Assembly (NCBI RefSeq): GCF_947488135.1
Contig: NZ_CANKYW010000005.1
Span: forward strand, 124,001 to 188,000
DNA from: an uncultured Marivita sp.
Lineage (GTDB): Bacteria > Pseudomonadota > Alphaproteobacteria > Rhodobacterales > Rhodobacteraceae
Length of the DNA stretch: 64,000 nt
Direction: 5' to 3'
Of this stretch, positions 11,161 to 21,855 are shown piece by piece (position 1 is the stretch's first letter; every line of letters begins with the position of its first letter). The notes below the pieces were generated by a model, which made no database searches, had not been told where the DNA came from, and saw only the letters and a program-made list of their open reading frames with translations. The translations under genes and the position numbers were made by a program.

Positions 11161-13386
11161 TCAGCCTTCGATCCGCGTCAGGTCGGCCACCTGCAAGCAG
11201 GTTTTGCGGATCGTGCTGAGCAGGTTCAACCGGTTGCGTCGCAGCAGGTCCTTGTCGGCATTGACCTGAACCGCCTCGAAGAACGCATCCACCGGCCCGC
11301 GCAAATCGGCCATCGCCGCCATCGCGGTTTCGAAATCCTGCGCTTTCATGGCCGGCGCGATCTTAGCCTCGGCCTTGGCCAGAGCGTCGAAAAGCGCGGT
11401 TTCGGCGGGGTCTTCCGCGAATTTCGGATCGGCACCGAAAGAGTATTCGACCCCGTCCTTCTCTTCGGCCTGGCTTAGGATGTTGTTGGCCCGCTTGAAG
11501 CCCTGAACGAGGTTCTCGCCGTCCTCGGTCTCGAGCACAGCCTGCAACGCCTTGGCCCGCTTGACCAAAAGCGCCAGATCATCATTGCCGTCCATTTCGA
11601 TACACGCGTCGATCACGTCATGCCGGATGCCCTGGTCGCGGAGATAGACCTTGAGACGGTCGTGGAAGAAGGACAGCAGATCGACCGATTTGTCGGGCAC
11701 TTCGTTCTGCATCGCATCCAGACCATCGGTTTTTTCCCCATTACGCCGCGCCTTGAGCGTACGATAGGCCGCGCCGAACACGCCGTGCTCTGCGATTTCA
11801 GAGATCAGGTCGGTGACATCATCGTCGCTCACCCCGTCGATCAGGTGCCCTTTGTGGCGGACAAGCTGCACGTCGATGAAACGATCGAGCGACACCTGAA
11901 GCCCGTTTTCCAGCACCAACCGGATCACCCCCAACGCTGCGCGGCGGAGCGCGAACGGGTCCTTCGATCCCGTGGGTTTCTCCTCAATCGCCCAGAACCC
12001 GGTCAACGTGTCGATCTTGTCGGCTAGCGCGACCGCGACGGACACGGGCGCGGAGGGCACGTCATCCGACGGTCCGAGCGGGGAATAATGCTCCTGACAG
12101 GCGACGCCGACCTCCGAAGGCAGACCGGCGGCATCGCTGTAGTACCGGCCCATGAGCCCCTGAAGCTCCGGGAATTCGTAGACCATCTCCGAGGCCAGAT
12201 CGGCCTTCGCCACGGTCGCGGCCTGCTCTGCCAGTTCGGCATCCGCCCCGACCACCGGGGCCAGTTCGCGCGCGAGGGCGGCGATACGTCCGATCCGGTC
12301 ACGCTGCGACCCCAGCTTGTTGTGGAAGGTCACGTTCGACAGGCTGTCCGTCCACGCGGTCAGACCCTGTTCCTTGGCCACCCGCAGATCGTTCTCCCAG
12401 AAGAACTTGGCATCCGCCAATCGCGCCGACAGCACCTTCTGGTTGCCCGCGAGGATCGTCGCGCCGTGATCGGCGGTCTCTCGGTTCGCCACGGTGACAA
12501 AGCGTTCGATCCGCCCGGACTTCGGATTGCGCACCGAAAAGAACTTCTGGTGCTCTTTCATCGAGGTCTGCAACACCTCCGGCGGCAGGTCCAGAAACTC
12601 CGATCCAATCGCTCCCATGAGCACGACCGGCCATTCGACAAGCCCCGCCACTTCGGCCAGAAGTCCCCTGTCTTCGACGACTTCGAGCCCGCTTGCGAAG
12701 GCCTGGTTGGTTGCGTCCTGCCAAATCGCCTCGGCCCGTTCACCTGCGTCGAGCACCACATGCGCGCGTTTCAGCTTGGCCTCGTACTCATCAAAGCCCG
12801 TGACATCGAACGCGCCGGGCGCCATGAAGCGGTGGCCTTCGGTCGTGCGCCCGGATTTGATCCCGTCTACGTCGAGCCGCACCACATCAGAGCCATCCTC
12901 GCGTGTCAGCACGCATAGGATGCGGTGCAGGGGCCGCACCCAGCGCAGGGAACCGGCGCCCCAGCGCATCGATTTGGGCCACGGGAAGTTGCGGATCGTG
13001 TCCTCGAGCACCTCGGCCACGATCTCTTCCGCCGACCGGCCGGGTTTCTCGATCACCGCATAGAACACGCGGCCTTTCTTCTCGTCCCGCTCGATCAGGT
13101 CGTCGCGGCGTACACCGGCCCCGCGCAAGAACCCTTCGATGGCCTTTTCCGGCGCATCGACGCGCGGGCCCTTGCGTTCTTCCTTGATGTCCGGCGATCG
13201 GTCGGTCAACCCGTCCACCCGCAACGCCAGACGGCGCGGCGTTGCATAGGCGACGGCCCCGGCATAGGTCAAACCGGCCTCGACCAGCCCGTTCGTCATC
13301 CGCGACTTCAGGTCGTCCGCCGCCTTGGCCTGCATCCGCGCCGGGATTTCCTCGGAAAAAAGCTCGATCAGAAGGTCGGGCATCAA
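11161..13386 (-). CDS. glyS: Glycyl-tRNA synthetase beta subunit
   Basis: MPDLLIELFSEEIPARMQAKAADDL..., full-length similarity to GlyS family. Confidence 0.95.
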   Translation of the reverse strand: MMPDLLIELFSEEIPARMQAKAADDLKSRMTNGLVEAGLTYAGAVAYATPRRLALRVDGLTDRSPDIKEERKGPRVDAPEKAIEGFLRGAGVRRDDLIERDEKKGRVFYAVIEKPGRSAEEIVAEVLEDTIRNFPWPKSMRWGAGSLRWVRPLHRILCVLTREDGSDVVRLDVDGIKSGRTTEGHRFMAPGAFDVTGFDEYEAKLKRAHVVLDAGERAEAIWQDATNQAFASGLEVVEDRGLLAEVAGLVEWPVVLMGAIGSEFLDLPPEVLQTSMKEHQKFFSVRNPKSGRIERFVTVANRETADHGATILAGNQKVLSARLADAKFFWENDLRVAKEQGLTAWTDSLSNVTFHNKLGSQRDRIGRIAALARELAPVVGADAELAEQAATVAKADLASEMVYEFPELQGLMGRYYSDAAGLPSEVGVACQEHYSPLGPSDDVPSAPVSVAVALADKIDTLTGFWAIEEKPTGSKDPFALRRAALGVIRLVLENGLQVSLDRFIDVQLVRHKGHLIDGVSDDDVTDLISEIAEHGVFGAAYRTLKARRNGEKTDGLDAMQNEVPDKSVDLLSFFHDRLKVYLRDQGIRHDVIDACIEMDGNDDLALLVKRAKALQAVLETEDGENLVQGFKRANNILSQAEEKDGVEYSFGADPKFAEDPAETALFDALAKAEAKIAPAMKAQDFETAMAAMADLRGPVDAFFEAVQVNADKDLLRRNRLNLLSTIRKTCLQVADLTRIEG

Positions 13387-13910
13387 TTGTCTCCGTTGTC
13401 GCGTTCGGGGCAGTCGTCGCCCAGCGGGCTGCCGTCATAGGCCTTGTCGCCGCATTCGTTGATTTCGTGCCAGATGTAGCCGTGTCCGTCCTCGGTGACG
13501 GCGACCACCCGGTCGATCCCGAATTCGAGATTGCGCTGGCTCGTGAACACCTGCGCGCGGCCCATGCGGATATCCTCTCCGATGGCCTCGGCGTCGAAGC
13601 AATCGAACCAGCCCGGAGCGTTGCGCGGTGACGCCCCGATATAGGGCTCGTAGGTTGATGTCAGCGTCGACAACGGCGTCTGCGTGGTGAAGCAAGCTCT
13701 GAACCTGATGGGTGAACTGTCGGAATCAATCGCTTGAAAATCCTCGTAAAGGATCGTCTCGCGCCGCCCGTCTTGCGTGGTCAGTTGCACATCATCCGTC
13801 CCGGTCGGCGTGACCGTTTCGTAATAGGCGTAGACCTGAAGATAGTACATCGCCACGCCCGCGATCAGCGCGCTGAGGACGATCACGATGGTAAGGATTT
13901 TTCCGGTCAT
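13383..13910 (-). CDS. Hypothetical membrane-anchored protein between glyS and a methyltransferase gene
   Basis: N-terminal TM helix (ILTIVIVLSALIAGVAMYYLQVY); 4-nt overlap with glyS supports a real CDS. Confidence 0.75.
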   Translation of the reverse strand: MTGKILTIVIVLSALIAGVAMYYLQVYAYYETVTPTGTDDVQLTTQDGRRETILYEDFQAIDSDSSPIRFRACFTTQTPLSTLTSTYEPYIGASPRNAPGWFDCFDAEAIGEDIRMGRAQVFTSQRNLEFGIDRVVAVTEDGHGYIWHEINECGDKAYDGSPLGDDCPERDNGDN

Positions 13911-13913
13911 CGT

Positions 13914-14618
13914 CTATTTCCAGTCCATGTTCACATGAGGCCGTTCCATCCGTGCCGCACGCGCGCGTAACGCATCGGTGCGCGGCAGCAGGTCGGGGAT
14001 CCGGCTCTCGTGGGTTTCGACGAACAGATGCCCGATCCGATATTTTACCGGATGGTCAAAAAGCGCCTCCAAGAGCGGCACCTCCGCCCCCTCGATATCC
14101 ATCTTGATCAAGGCGATATCCGCATCCAGCCCTTCGAGAAAGGCCGGAAAGTCCATCACGCGCACATTCACTGCGCTGGTCGTGTCGATATTACGCTTTT
14201 GCGCCATCAGCGATGAGGATTGCGATTGTTCCACCGGATCGCTGTCGAAACACGCGGTGCGATAGAGCGGAAAGGTCCCGTCCTCGGTCCCGGCGGCCGC
14301 CTCGATCACTTCGACATTGGGCATATCCGAAAGACGGGTCCGCAATTCGGCCGCCGTCCACGGGTCCGGCTCAAACGCGTAGACCTTCGCGGCATGCGCC
14401 GCCATGGTGCGGGTATGCTGGCCCAGGTTTGCGCCGAGGTCGATACAGATCTTGCCCGTCGCGCCCGCCAACGCCTCCCGAAACGCCGCTTCTGCCTTGG
14501 GGGTATCCACAAGCTTGCGCAGCTTGCGGCGGTACTTCTGCCCAAGCTCCCCCGGCAGATGCTGCATCAGGCCGTACTTGGCCCGGCGCATCGGCGTATT
14601 TCGGTTGGCAGAGGCCAT
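13914..14618 (-). CDS. FkbM-family methyltransferase
   Basis: CIDLGANLGQHTRTMAAHAAKVYAFEPDPWTAAEL and IALIKMDIEGAEVPLLEAL motifs. Confidence 0.85.
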   Translation of the reverse strand: MASANRNTPMRRAKYGLMQHLPGELGQKYRRKLRKLVDTPKAEAAFREALAGATGKICIDLGANLGQHTRTMAAHAAKVYAFEPDPWTAAELRTRLSDMPNVEVIEAAAGTEDGTFPLYRTACFDSDPVEQSQSSSLMAQKRNIDTTSAVNVRVMDFPAFLEGLDADIALIKMDIEGAEVPLLEALFDHPVKYRIGHLFVETHESRIPDLLPRTDALRARAARMERPHVNMDWK

Positions 14619-15547
14619 CAGGCCGCAAAGCCCCCGGCTTCGGTCTGCACGAAGGCGTCGGCACAGCGTTTCGCCAGCGCGCGCACGCGCCCGATATAGC
14701 TTTGTCGCTCCGTGACCGAGATCACGCCGCGCGCATCGAGCAGGTTGAAAATGTGGCTGGCCTTGATGCATTGGTCATAGGCCGGGTGGGCCATGACGAT
14801 GCGCTTTCCGGTCTTCGGATCGTCGTCGGCCTGATCCAGGATGCGGGCACATTCCGCCTCGGCCTCTTCGAAATGGCGGAGCAGGACCTCCGTATCCGCG
14901 ACGTCGAAGTTCCAGCGCGAATATTCCTGTTCGGTCTGGCGGAACACGTCGCCATAGGTCAGCGCGATCGACGCGTCAGGGTCGTTGTAGGGCATATCCA
15001 TCACGTGATCGACACCCAGAACATACATCGCCAGACGTTCCAACCCGTAGGTCAATTCGCCCGATACCGGGTGGCAATCATGCCCGCCAACCTGTTGAAA
15101 ATACGTGAACTGCGACACTTCCATGCCATCGCACCACACCTCCCAGCCAAGCCCCCAGGCACCCAGCGTCGGGCTTTCCCAGTCGTCTTCGACAAAGCGA
15201 ATGTCGTGCAGCGCCATGTCGATCCCGATGGCGCGCAGCGACCCGAGATACAGGTCCTGAAGATCGGGCGGCGACGGTTTGATGAGCACCTGGTACTGGT
15301 AATAATGCTGCAACCGGTTCGGGTTTTCGCCGTAACGCCCGTCGGTGGGGCGGCGCGACGGCTGCACATAGGCCGCAGCCCAGGGTTTCGACCCCAAGGA
15401 CCGCAACGTGGTGGCCGGATGAAACGTGCCAGCACCCACTTCCATGTCATAAGGCTGCATCACCGCACAGCCCTGACCGGCCCAGTAGGACTGGAGCCGC
15501 AGGATGATCTCCTGGAAACTGCGTGGCTTCGTGATGGTCTGATCCAT
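14618..15547 (-). CDS. glyQ: Glycyl-tRNA synthetase alpha subunit
   Basis: [43 protein letters not shown]... Confidence 0.96.
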   Translation of the reverse strand: MDQTITKPRSFQEIILRLQSYWAGQGCAVMQPYDMEVGAGTFHPATTLRSLGSKPWAAAYVQPSRRPTDGRYGENPNRLQHYYQYQVLIKPSPPDLQDLYLGSLRAIGIDMALHDIRFVEDDWESPTLGAWGLGWEVWCDGMEVSQFTYFQQVGGHDCHPVSGELTYGLERLAMYVLGVDHVMDMPYNDPDASIALTYGDVFRQTEQEYSRWNFDVADTEVLLRHFEEAEAECARILDQADDDPKTGKRIVMAHPAYDQCIKASHIFNLLDARGVISVTERQSYIGRVRALAKRCADAFVQTEAGGFAA

Positions 15548-15700
15548 GGCGATGTCACCCCGGTTTGCACTGGCGCCTGATTAGGCCCATGGGGTCCGGG
15601 GGTCAATTGCGTGCGAGGCCCTAATTTTCGCGTTCCAGTGTCGGCACAATCTTGCTAGAGCATGGCGCAGAAACGGGTTTTTCGAGCAGGTGACGATCGC

Positions 15701-17419
15701 ATGGTGCGCAGGTTTTTCTTTTCGATGCTGGCGGTGCTGGTGTTTTTTGGCGCAGAGGCACGGGCGCAGGACAGCGTCTATGTGCAGATCGAGGCGCAAC
15801 CCACCTTGTCCGAAGTCGAAGCGCGCCTGCGCGACTACGCCTCCATGCTGCCCGATGTGAACGGGTTTGACCTTGGCCGAGGCTGGTATGGTATTGCCCT
15901 GGGGCCCTATCCCCGCGATGAGGCCAACCGCGTCCTGCGCAGCCTGCGCGCGCAACGGCTGATCCCCGGCGACAGCTATATCGAAGGCCCCGATCGCTAT
16001 GGTCAGCGCATCTGGCCCATTGGCGCAGGCCCGGCCATCGCCACGCCGACGATCACCGCGCCGGAAATTCCTGTCGCGCCCGAACCCCAAGCCAGTGACG
16101 AGACCCCGCGCGAGGCCCGCGCGTCCGAGGCGCTGTTGACCCGGTCGGAACGCGAGGCGGTGCAGATCGCGCTGCAATGGTCGGGCTTCTACAATGCGGC
16201 GATTGACGGTGCCTTCGGGCGCGGCACCCGTGCGGCGATGGGCGCGTGGCAGCAATCCAACGGGTTCGAGGCCACCGGCATCCTGACCACCGCGCAACGC
16301 GCCGAGCTTTTCCGGCAGTACAATGCTGTGCTTGACGGTATGGACATGCAGACCGTGCGCGACACCCGCGCAGGGATTTCCATCGACCTGCCGCTGGGCG
16401 CCGTTGCCTTCGATCGCTACGACAGCCCGTTTGCGCATTTCGAGCCGACCGGGTCGGTCGACGGTGCGCGTGTTCTGCTTATCAGCCAACCGGGCGACCG
16501 TGACCGTCTCGCTGGCCTTTACGAGATCATGCAAACGCTCGACATCGTGCCGCTCGACGGCCCGCGCGACCGCAACCGCGACAGCTTTACCCTCACCGGC
16601 CAGAATGCCCGCATCGTCTCGCATACCGAGGCGCGGCTGGAGGATGGCGCGATTAAAGGGTTCACGCTGGTCTGGCCCGCGGGCGACGAAGAGCGCCGTA
16701 CTCGCATCCTCGCCACGATGCGCAACAGCTTTGATCCCATTCCGGGCGTGCTGGACCCGGCGGTGATCGCCGAGGACAGCCAGCGCGTCGATCTGGTCGC
16801 CGGGCTGAGCATCCGCCAGCCCAAGCTCACCGCCTCGGGCTTTTTCGTCGATGGTCAGGGCAGGGTGGTCACGACCGATGCCGCCGTTGCCAATTGCGGC
16901 CGCATCACGCTGAACAGCGATTATGGCGCTGAAGTCATGGCCACCGACCCGGCCCTCGGCATTGCCGTGCTGCGCGCGACCCAGCCTTTGGCACCGAACG
17001 CCGTTGCACAATTCCGCGACGGCACGCCCCGGCTGCAATCCGAGATTGCCGTGGCGGGCTTTTCCTTTGGTGGCGTCTTGCCGTCCGCGACGATGACCTT
17101 CGGGCGGCTTTCGGACTTGCAGGGCCTCAACGGCGAAGACACGCTGTCGCGTCTTGATATCAGCACGCTCGACGGTGACGCGGGTGGCCCCGTCCTTGAC
17201 GATGGCGGCGCGGTGATCGGCATGCTGGTCCCGCACGATGCAGGTGGTCGGCAATTGCCCGATGACGTGAACTTCGCCACCAAGAGCATGTCGGTGCGCG
17301 CGATGCTGGAACGGGCAGGGGTGTCGCCTCAGGTCACGCCGGGCCTCGCGCGGCTTGACCCGGTGGACCTCACGCAGAAGGCAACCGCGATGACCGTCCT
17401 GATCAGCTGCTGGGAGTGA
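15701..17419 (+). CDS. Secreted protein: N-terminal SPOR-like region, peptidoglycan-binding domain, C-terminal trypsin-like fold (apparently catalytically inactive)
   Basis: Signal peptide MVRRFFFSMLAVLVFFGAEARA; PG_binding_1-like 'EAVQIALQWSGFYNAAIDGAFGRGTRAAMGAWQQSNG'; C-terminal 'GDAGGPVLDDGGAVIGMLV' trypsin-like. Alternative start at 15662. Confidence 0.75.
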   Translation: MVRRFFFSMLAVLVFFGAEARAQDSVYVQIEAQPTLSEVEARLRDYASMLPDVNGFDLGRGWYGIALGPYPRDEANRVLRSLRAQRLIPGDSYIEGPDRYGQRIWPIGAGPAIATPTITAPEIPVAPEPQASDETPREARASEALLTRSEREAVQIALQWSGFYNAAIDGAFGRGTRAAMGAWQQSNGFEATGILTTAQRAELFRQYNAVLDGMDMQTVRDTRAGISIDLPLGAVAFDRYDSPFAHFEPTGSVDGARVLLISQPGDRDRLAGLYEIMQTLDIVPLDGPRDRNRDSFTLTGQNARIVSHTEARLEDGAIKGFTLVWPAGDEERRTRILATMRNSFDPIPGVLDPAVIAEDSQRVDLVAGLSIRQPKLTASGFFVDGQGRVVTTDAAVANCGRITLNSDYGAEVMATDPALGIAVLRATQPLAPNAVAQFRDGTPRLQSEIAVAGFSFGGVLPSATMTFGRLSDLQGLNGEDTLSRLDISTLDGDAGGPVLDDGGAVIGMLVPHDAGGRQLPDDVNFATKSMSVRAMLERAGVSPQVTPGLARLDPVDLTQKATAMTVLISCWE

Positions 17420-18332
17420 CCCGGCGGCTGAACAGCCGTTTCAACGCGCCCCACTGGCTGATGAACATCCCGATCAGGATCAACCCCATCGCGATCAACA
17501 GGACGGGCTTGAACGGCTCGCCCAGGATCACGATGCCAAGGATGACCGACCACATCGGCACCTGGTAGCCGACCAGCGACATGAAGACCGGCCCGGCGCT
17601 GCGGATGACAAGAATACGCATCAGGTTCGCGCCCGCCGTCGGAACCAGCCCGAGGATGGCGATGATCAGCAGGATATCCGTGTCCGGCATCGGCGGCGGT
17701 CCCTCGACCGCCCAGGCTGTCGGCACCACGAGCAACGCGCCGAACACCAGTGCGAGGGCTGCGAGCCCGAACGGGTCGATCGGCGGCAACCGTCGCACCA
17801 GAACCGAACTGCACGCATAGCACGCCGCTGCCCCGACACAGGCCAGCCGCCCGAATGGCTCCATCGGATCACCGCTCGACACGAACGCCTGCCCGCCCAA
17901 GAGGACGGTCACACCGACGAAGCCGATGATCAGACCGATCAGACGCCGCAAGGTGATCTGCTCTCCCGGCACGAACAGATGTGCCAGCGGCAGCACCATC
18001 AGCGAGACCGAGGCCATCGACACGCCTGCGAAGCCGGAGGTGACGGTTTGTTGGCCCCAGCTCAGCAGCATGAAGGGAATGGCCGAGTTGAGCACGCCCG
18101 AAAGGATCAATGGCCCCCAGGACGTCTCCGGTGTCGTGAAGACACGCCCGCCACGCCACAACCAGATTGCCACTGCCAGAAGGGCTGCGAACCCGATCCG
18201 CCCGGCGGCCAGCCAGAACGGCGTGATCCCTGTCAGGGCGAGTTCGATGAACAGGAATGTGGCGCCCCAGATCAGGCCAAGCGTCGCCACCATGCCCCAG
18301 CTGGCCGGGGTGATCTCGGGGGGTGTTTGCAT
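17403..18332 (-). CDS. EamA/DMT-family permease
   Basis: Ten hydrophobic segments, EamA-type repeats (GLIWGATFLFIELAL...); convergent 17-nt overlap with upstream gene. Confidence 0.85.
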   Translation of the reverse strand: MQTPPEITPASWGMVATLGLIWGATFLFIELALTGITPFWLAAGRIGFAALLAVAIWLWRGGRVFTTPETSWGPLILSGVLNSAIPFMLLSWGQQTVTSGFAGVSMASVSLMVLPLAHLFVPGEQITLRRLIGLIIGFVGVTVLLGGQAFVSSGDPMEPFGRLACVGAAACYACSSVLVRRLPPIDPFGLAALALVFGALLVVPTAWAVEGPPPMPDTDILLIIAILGLVPTAGANLMRILVIRSAGPVFMSLVGYQVPMWSVILGIVILGEPFKPVLLIAMGLILIGMFISQWGALKRLFSRRVTPSS

Positions 18333-18477
18333 AAATAATTGGCATCCAGAGCGGGGCGGCGGTAAAAAACCGGCACCAGACGTTGCAACCCGGAACGGTT
18401 CGGTTAGCTCTGTACTGCGCGGCTGATCATTCAGCAACTCCCCTAAGGGGAAAGGTAACGTCTTTCAGGAGGACCCA

Positions 18478-18561
18478 ATGGACGCGTTTTTCATTCTGCC
18501 TATCGTCATTCTTCTCGCCCTGCTGGCGTGGTGCGTGCTGCAACTCAAAGACGATATGTAG
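18478..18561 (+). CDS. Putative 27-aa small membrane protein (MDAFFILPIVILLALLAWCVLQLKDDM)
   Basis: ATG preceded by AGGAGG at good spacing; single TM helix with charged C-terminus; TAG stop. Not in the supplied ORF track (too short). Confidence 0.5.
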   Translation: MDAFFILPIVILLALLAWCVLQLKDDM

Positions 18562-18573
18562 CCGTCCCGCAGC

Positions 18574-18612
18574 GCTTTGCGTTAACGCAAAGCTGGGATG
18601 CGTCAACGCATC
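18574..18612. repeat. Paired hairpin repeat: GCTTTGCGTTAACGCAAAGC + GATGCGTCAACGCATC
   Basis: Perfect 20-bp palindrome followed 3 nt later by a 6-bp stem/TCAA-loop hairpin; similar pair at 36310-36348. Confidence 0.75.
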
Positions 18613-18626
18613 GTGTGCCAAATGAC

Positions 18627-18655
18627 AAAAAAGGGCAGCCCAAAGGGGCCGCCCT
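18627..18655 (-). terminator. Rho-independent terminator of ilvC
   Basis: Minus-strand AGGGCGGCCC-CTTT-GGGCTGCCCT followed by TTTTTT, immediately 3' of ilvC. Confidence 0.8.
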
Positions 18656-18679
18656 GAAAATCGGTAAGGATCGGGTGGA

Positions 18680-19753
<1,074 letters not shown>

Positions 19754-19834
19754 CTAAAGAAGGCAGCGAATTAAGCGCATTCTCGTCTCATCATGGGGAT
19801 TTCATTCTATTTTAGCCCGTGATACGCAAAATTC

Positions 19835-20290
19835 ATGCTCGATGCGACCGATCTCCGAATCCTGCGCCAATTTCAGGCCGCCCCCGATTTGCCTACTGCC
19901 GATCTGGCCGATCGGGCAGGGGTGACGCCCACCACGCTGGCGCGACGCATCGACAAGATGCGCGCAGCTGGTGTCATCCGCGCCGTGCGCGCCGTGATCA
20001 ACTGGCCGGCCCTGGGCTACACGGTCGAGGTCAGCTTGCGTGTCACGCTCGACAAGACCCAACCCCGCGCCTTCGATGAATTCCTCGCCGCAGCGCGAGA
20101 GGTGCCCGAGGTGATCGAGGCGCAGACCTTTCTGGGACAGGTCGATGCCCGCCTGTCCGTGATCGCCCGCGACATGCCGCATTACCAGCAGGTCTATCGC
20201 GATAAGCTTCTGACCCTACCGCATATCGCCGATATCGAAGCGCTGATGCACGTCGCTCGCGTCAAGTTCGACGAGACACTACCGCTATGA
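19835..20290 (+). CDS. Lrp/AsnC-family regulator
   Basis: MLDATDLRILRQFQAAPDLPTADLADRAGVTPTTLARRIDKMRAAGVIRAVRAVI... HTH plus RAM domain. Confidence 0.88.
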   Translation: MLDATDLRILRQFQAAPDLPTADLADRAGVTPTTLARRIDKMRAAGVIRAVRAVINWPALGYTVEVSLRVTLDKTQPRAFDEFLAAAREVPEVIEAQTFLGQVDARLSVIARDMPHYQQVYRDKLLTLPHIADIEALMHVARVKFDETLPL

Positions 20291-20745
20291 TCGACCTCGA
20301 CGACACCGATCGCGCCATGATCCGCGCCGTGGCCGAAGATGCGCTGATCTCGGCCGGTGCGTTGGGTCGCGAGCTTGGCCTCAGTCAGCCCGCGGCCTGG
20401 CGGCGTCTCAAGCGCCTCAAGGACGCAGGGGTGTTCCGGGGCCAGAGGCTCGACATGGATGCGCAAGCCCTGGGCTTCGGCGTCACGGTTTTTCTGGGCG
20501 TAAAACTCGCCACCAAGGGGCGCGTCAGCCTCGAAGACTTCGAACGCGCCGTGACCGCAATCCCCGAAGTGCAGACCGTCGAACACGTCCTTGGGGCCTA
20601 CGATTACCGCCTGCGCGTCGTCGCCCGCGACATCGCCGATTTCGAACGTGTCCTGCGGCGGCGCATCATGACGCTGCCCGGTGTCGGCAATATCGACGCC
20701 AATGTACTGCTCTCCGAGGAACGGTTGCCCGGACCCATCGGCTAA
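20287..20745 (+). CDS. Lrp/AsnC-family regulator (tandem paralogue)
   Basis: MIDLDDTDRAMIRAVAEDALISAGALGRELGLSQPAAWRRLKRLKDAGV...; 4-nt overlap with preceding gene. Confidence 0.88.
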   Translation: MIDLDDTDRAMIRAVAEDALISAGALGRELGLSQPAAWRRLKRLKDAGVFRGQRLDMDAQALGFGVTVFLGVKLATKGRVSLEDFERAVTAIPEVQTVEHVLGAYDYRLRVVARDIADFERVLRRRIMTLPGVGNIDANVLLSEERLPGPIG

Positions 20746-20760
20746 GACACGTTTACCGAT

Positions 20761-21855
20761 CTACGCCGCCCAACCTAAAAGTGCCTTCGCCTCGTGCCGT
20801 TTCAACGTGTAGCGCGCCATCGGCCGATCGGCACGGTCAAGCGGAACATCCGGCAAAAGCCCGACGATCTCGTCCCGCGCATCTTCGTCAATAGTGTCGA
20901 GCGCGATCTGCCCCGGGTAAAGCGTTTCTGCCGCGCAGCCTTCCGCGAAAACGACGTGATGCGCGTCGCATAAGAAGTGCCAGTATTCGACCAATGGACG
21001 CGGTTCAGCAACGATGCTTTTGCCGTTGATGAGATGCTTGGCGGCAACCAGAACCTCGGCCTCGCCGAACATCAACTCGGCCTCCATTCCCCGGAGCAGC
21101 ATCCTGTGGTTCGGCGACACCCATAGGTCACGGACATTTTCGAGTGCGCCGCGCCGAATACGGATTGGCGTGTTGATCCCGTCGCCCGGGACAGTGACAC
21201 GTCCAATCCACCGGATCGGCTGAGGCCCCCGGTCAAGGGTCGTGACCAGATCGTCGACGCACAGGCTCTCGATGAACCGTGGTCCGCCTGGTGTTTCGAT
21301 CAAGGTGCCGGCCGCGAAGCAAATCACGATCAGCCCGTTGGCCACATCGGACGAAAACGCGCCATCGGCCGCTTCGCCGCCCGAAATATTGCCATCTTCA
21401 TCGAGGTCGATATCCTCGTTCGTTGGCACTTCCAAAGGACCGTTTTGCGCGGCCAGAGTGCCAAGAATATCCACCCCGGCAACCGCCGCCAGAGTCCCCA
21501 GAACCGGCGCGCCGCTGTCGCTCGACGTCAATCCGTCCGCCTCGAATTCCAGATAACGATCCCCCATGGATCGTCGGCCCATATCGATATCAGCGCTGCC
21601 GGAGTAGGTGTATTTGGGGACATCGTTGTAATAGTCCGACGCGTTGTCGTAGACGATGATCTGCGTGATGGTCGAATTGCCGGTCAGAACACCGTCGGCG
21701 GTCGCGCCATCGGCCACGAACACGATGATATCGTTATTCTCGAAAACGGCATCGCCACCACGGATCATGTACTCGCCGCCATTCGAGGCGTTCGAGTTTG
21801 CACGCGGGTCCCCGACGATGCTGAATCCGTTCAACAACAACGTGGTTGTTGCCAT
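20761..21855 (-). CDS. Hint-domain (Hedgehog/intein-like) protein
   Basis: CFAAGTLIETPGGPRFIESLCVDDLVTTLDRGPQPIRWIGR ... VSPNHRMLLRG; Hint_2-type domain after a Gly/Asp-rich N-terminal region. Confidence 0.85.
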   Translation of the reverse strand: MATTTLLLNGFSIVGDPRANSNASNGGEYMIRGGDAVFENNDIIVFVADGATADGVLTGNSTITQIIVYDNASDYYNDVPKYTYSGSADIDMGRRSMGDRYLEFEADGLTSSDSGAPVLGTLAAVAGVDILGTLAAQNGPLEVPTNEDIDLDEDGNISGGEAADGAFSSDVANGLIVICFAAGTLIETPGGPRFIESLCVDDLVTTLDRGPQPIRWIGRVTVPGDGINTPIRIRRGALENVRDLWVSPNHRMLLRGMEAELMFGEAEVLVAAKHLINGKSIVAEPRPLVEYWHFLCDAHHVVFAEGCAAETLYPGQIALDTIDEDARDEIVGLLPDVPLDRADRPMARYTLKRHEAKALLGWAA

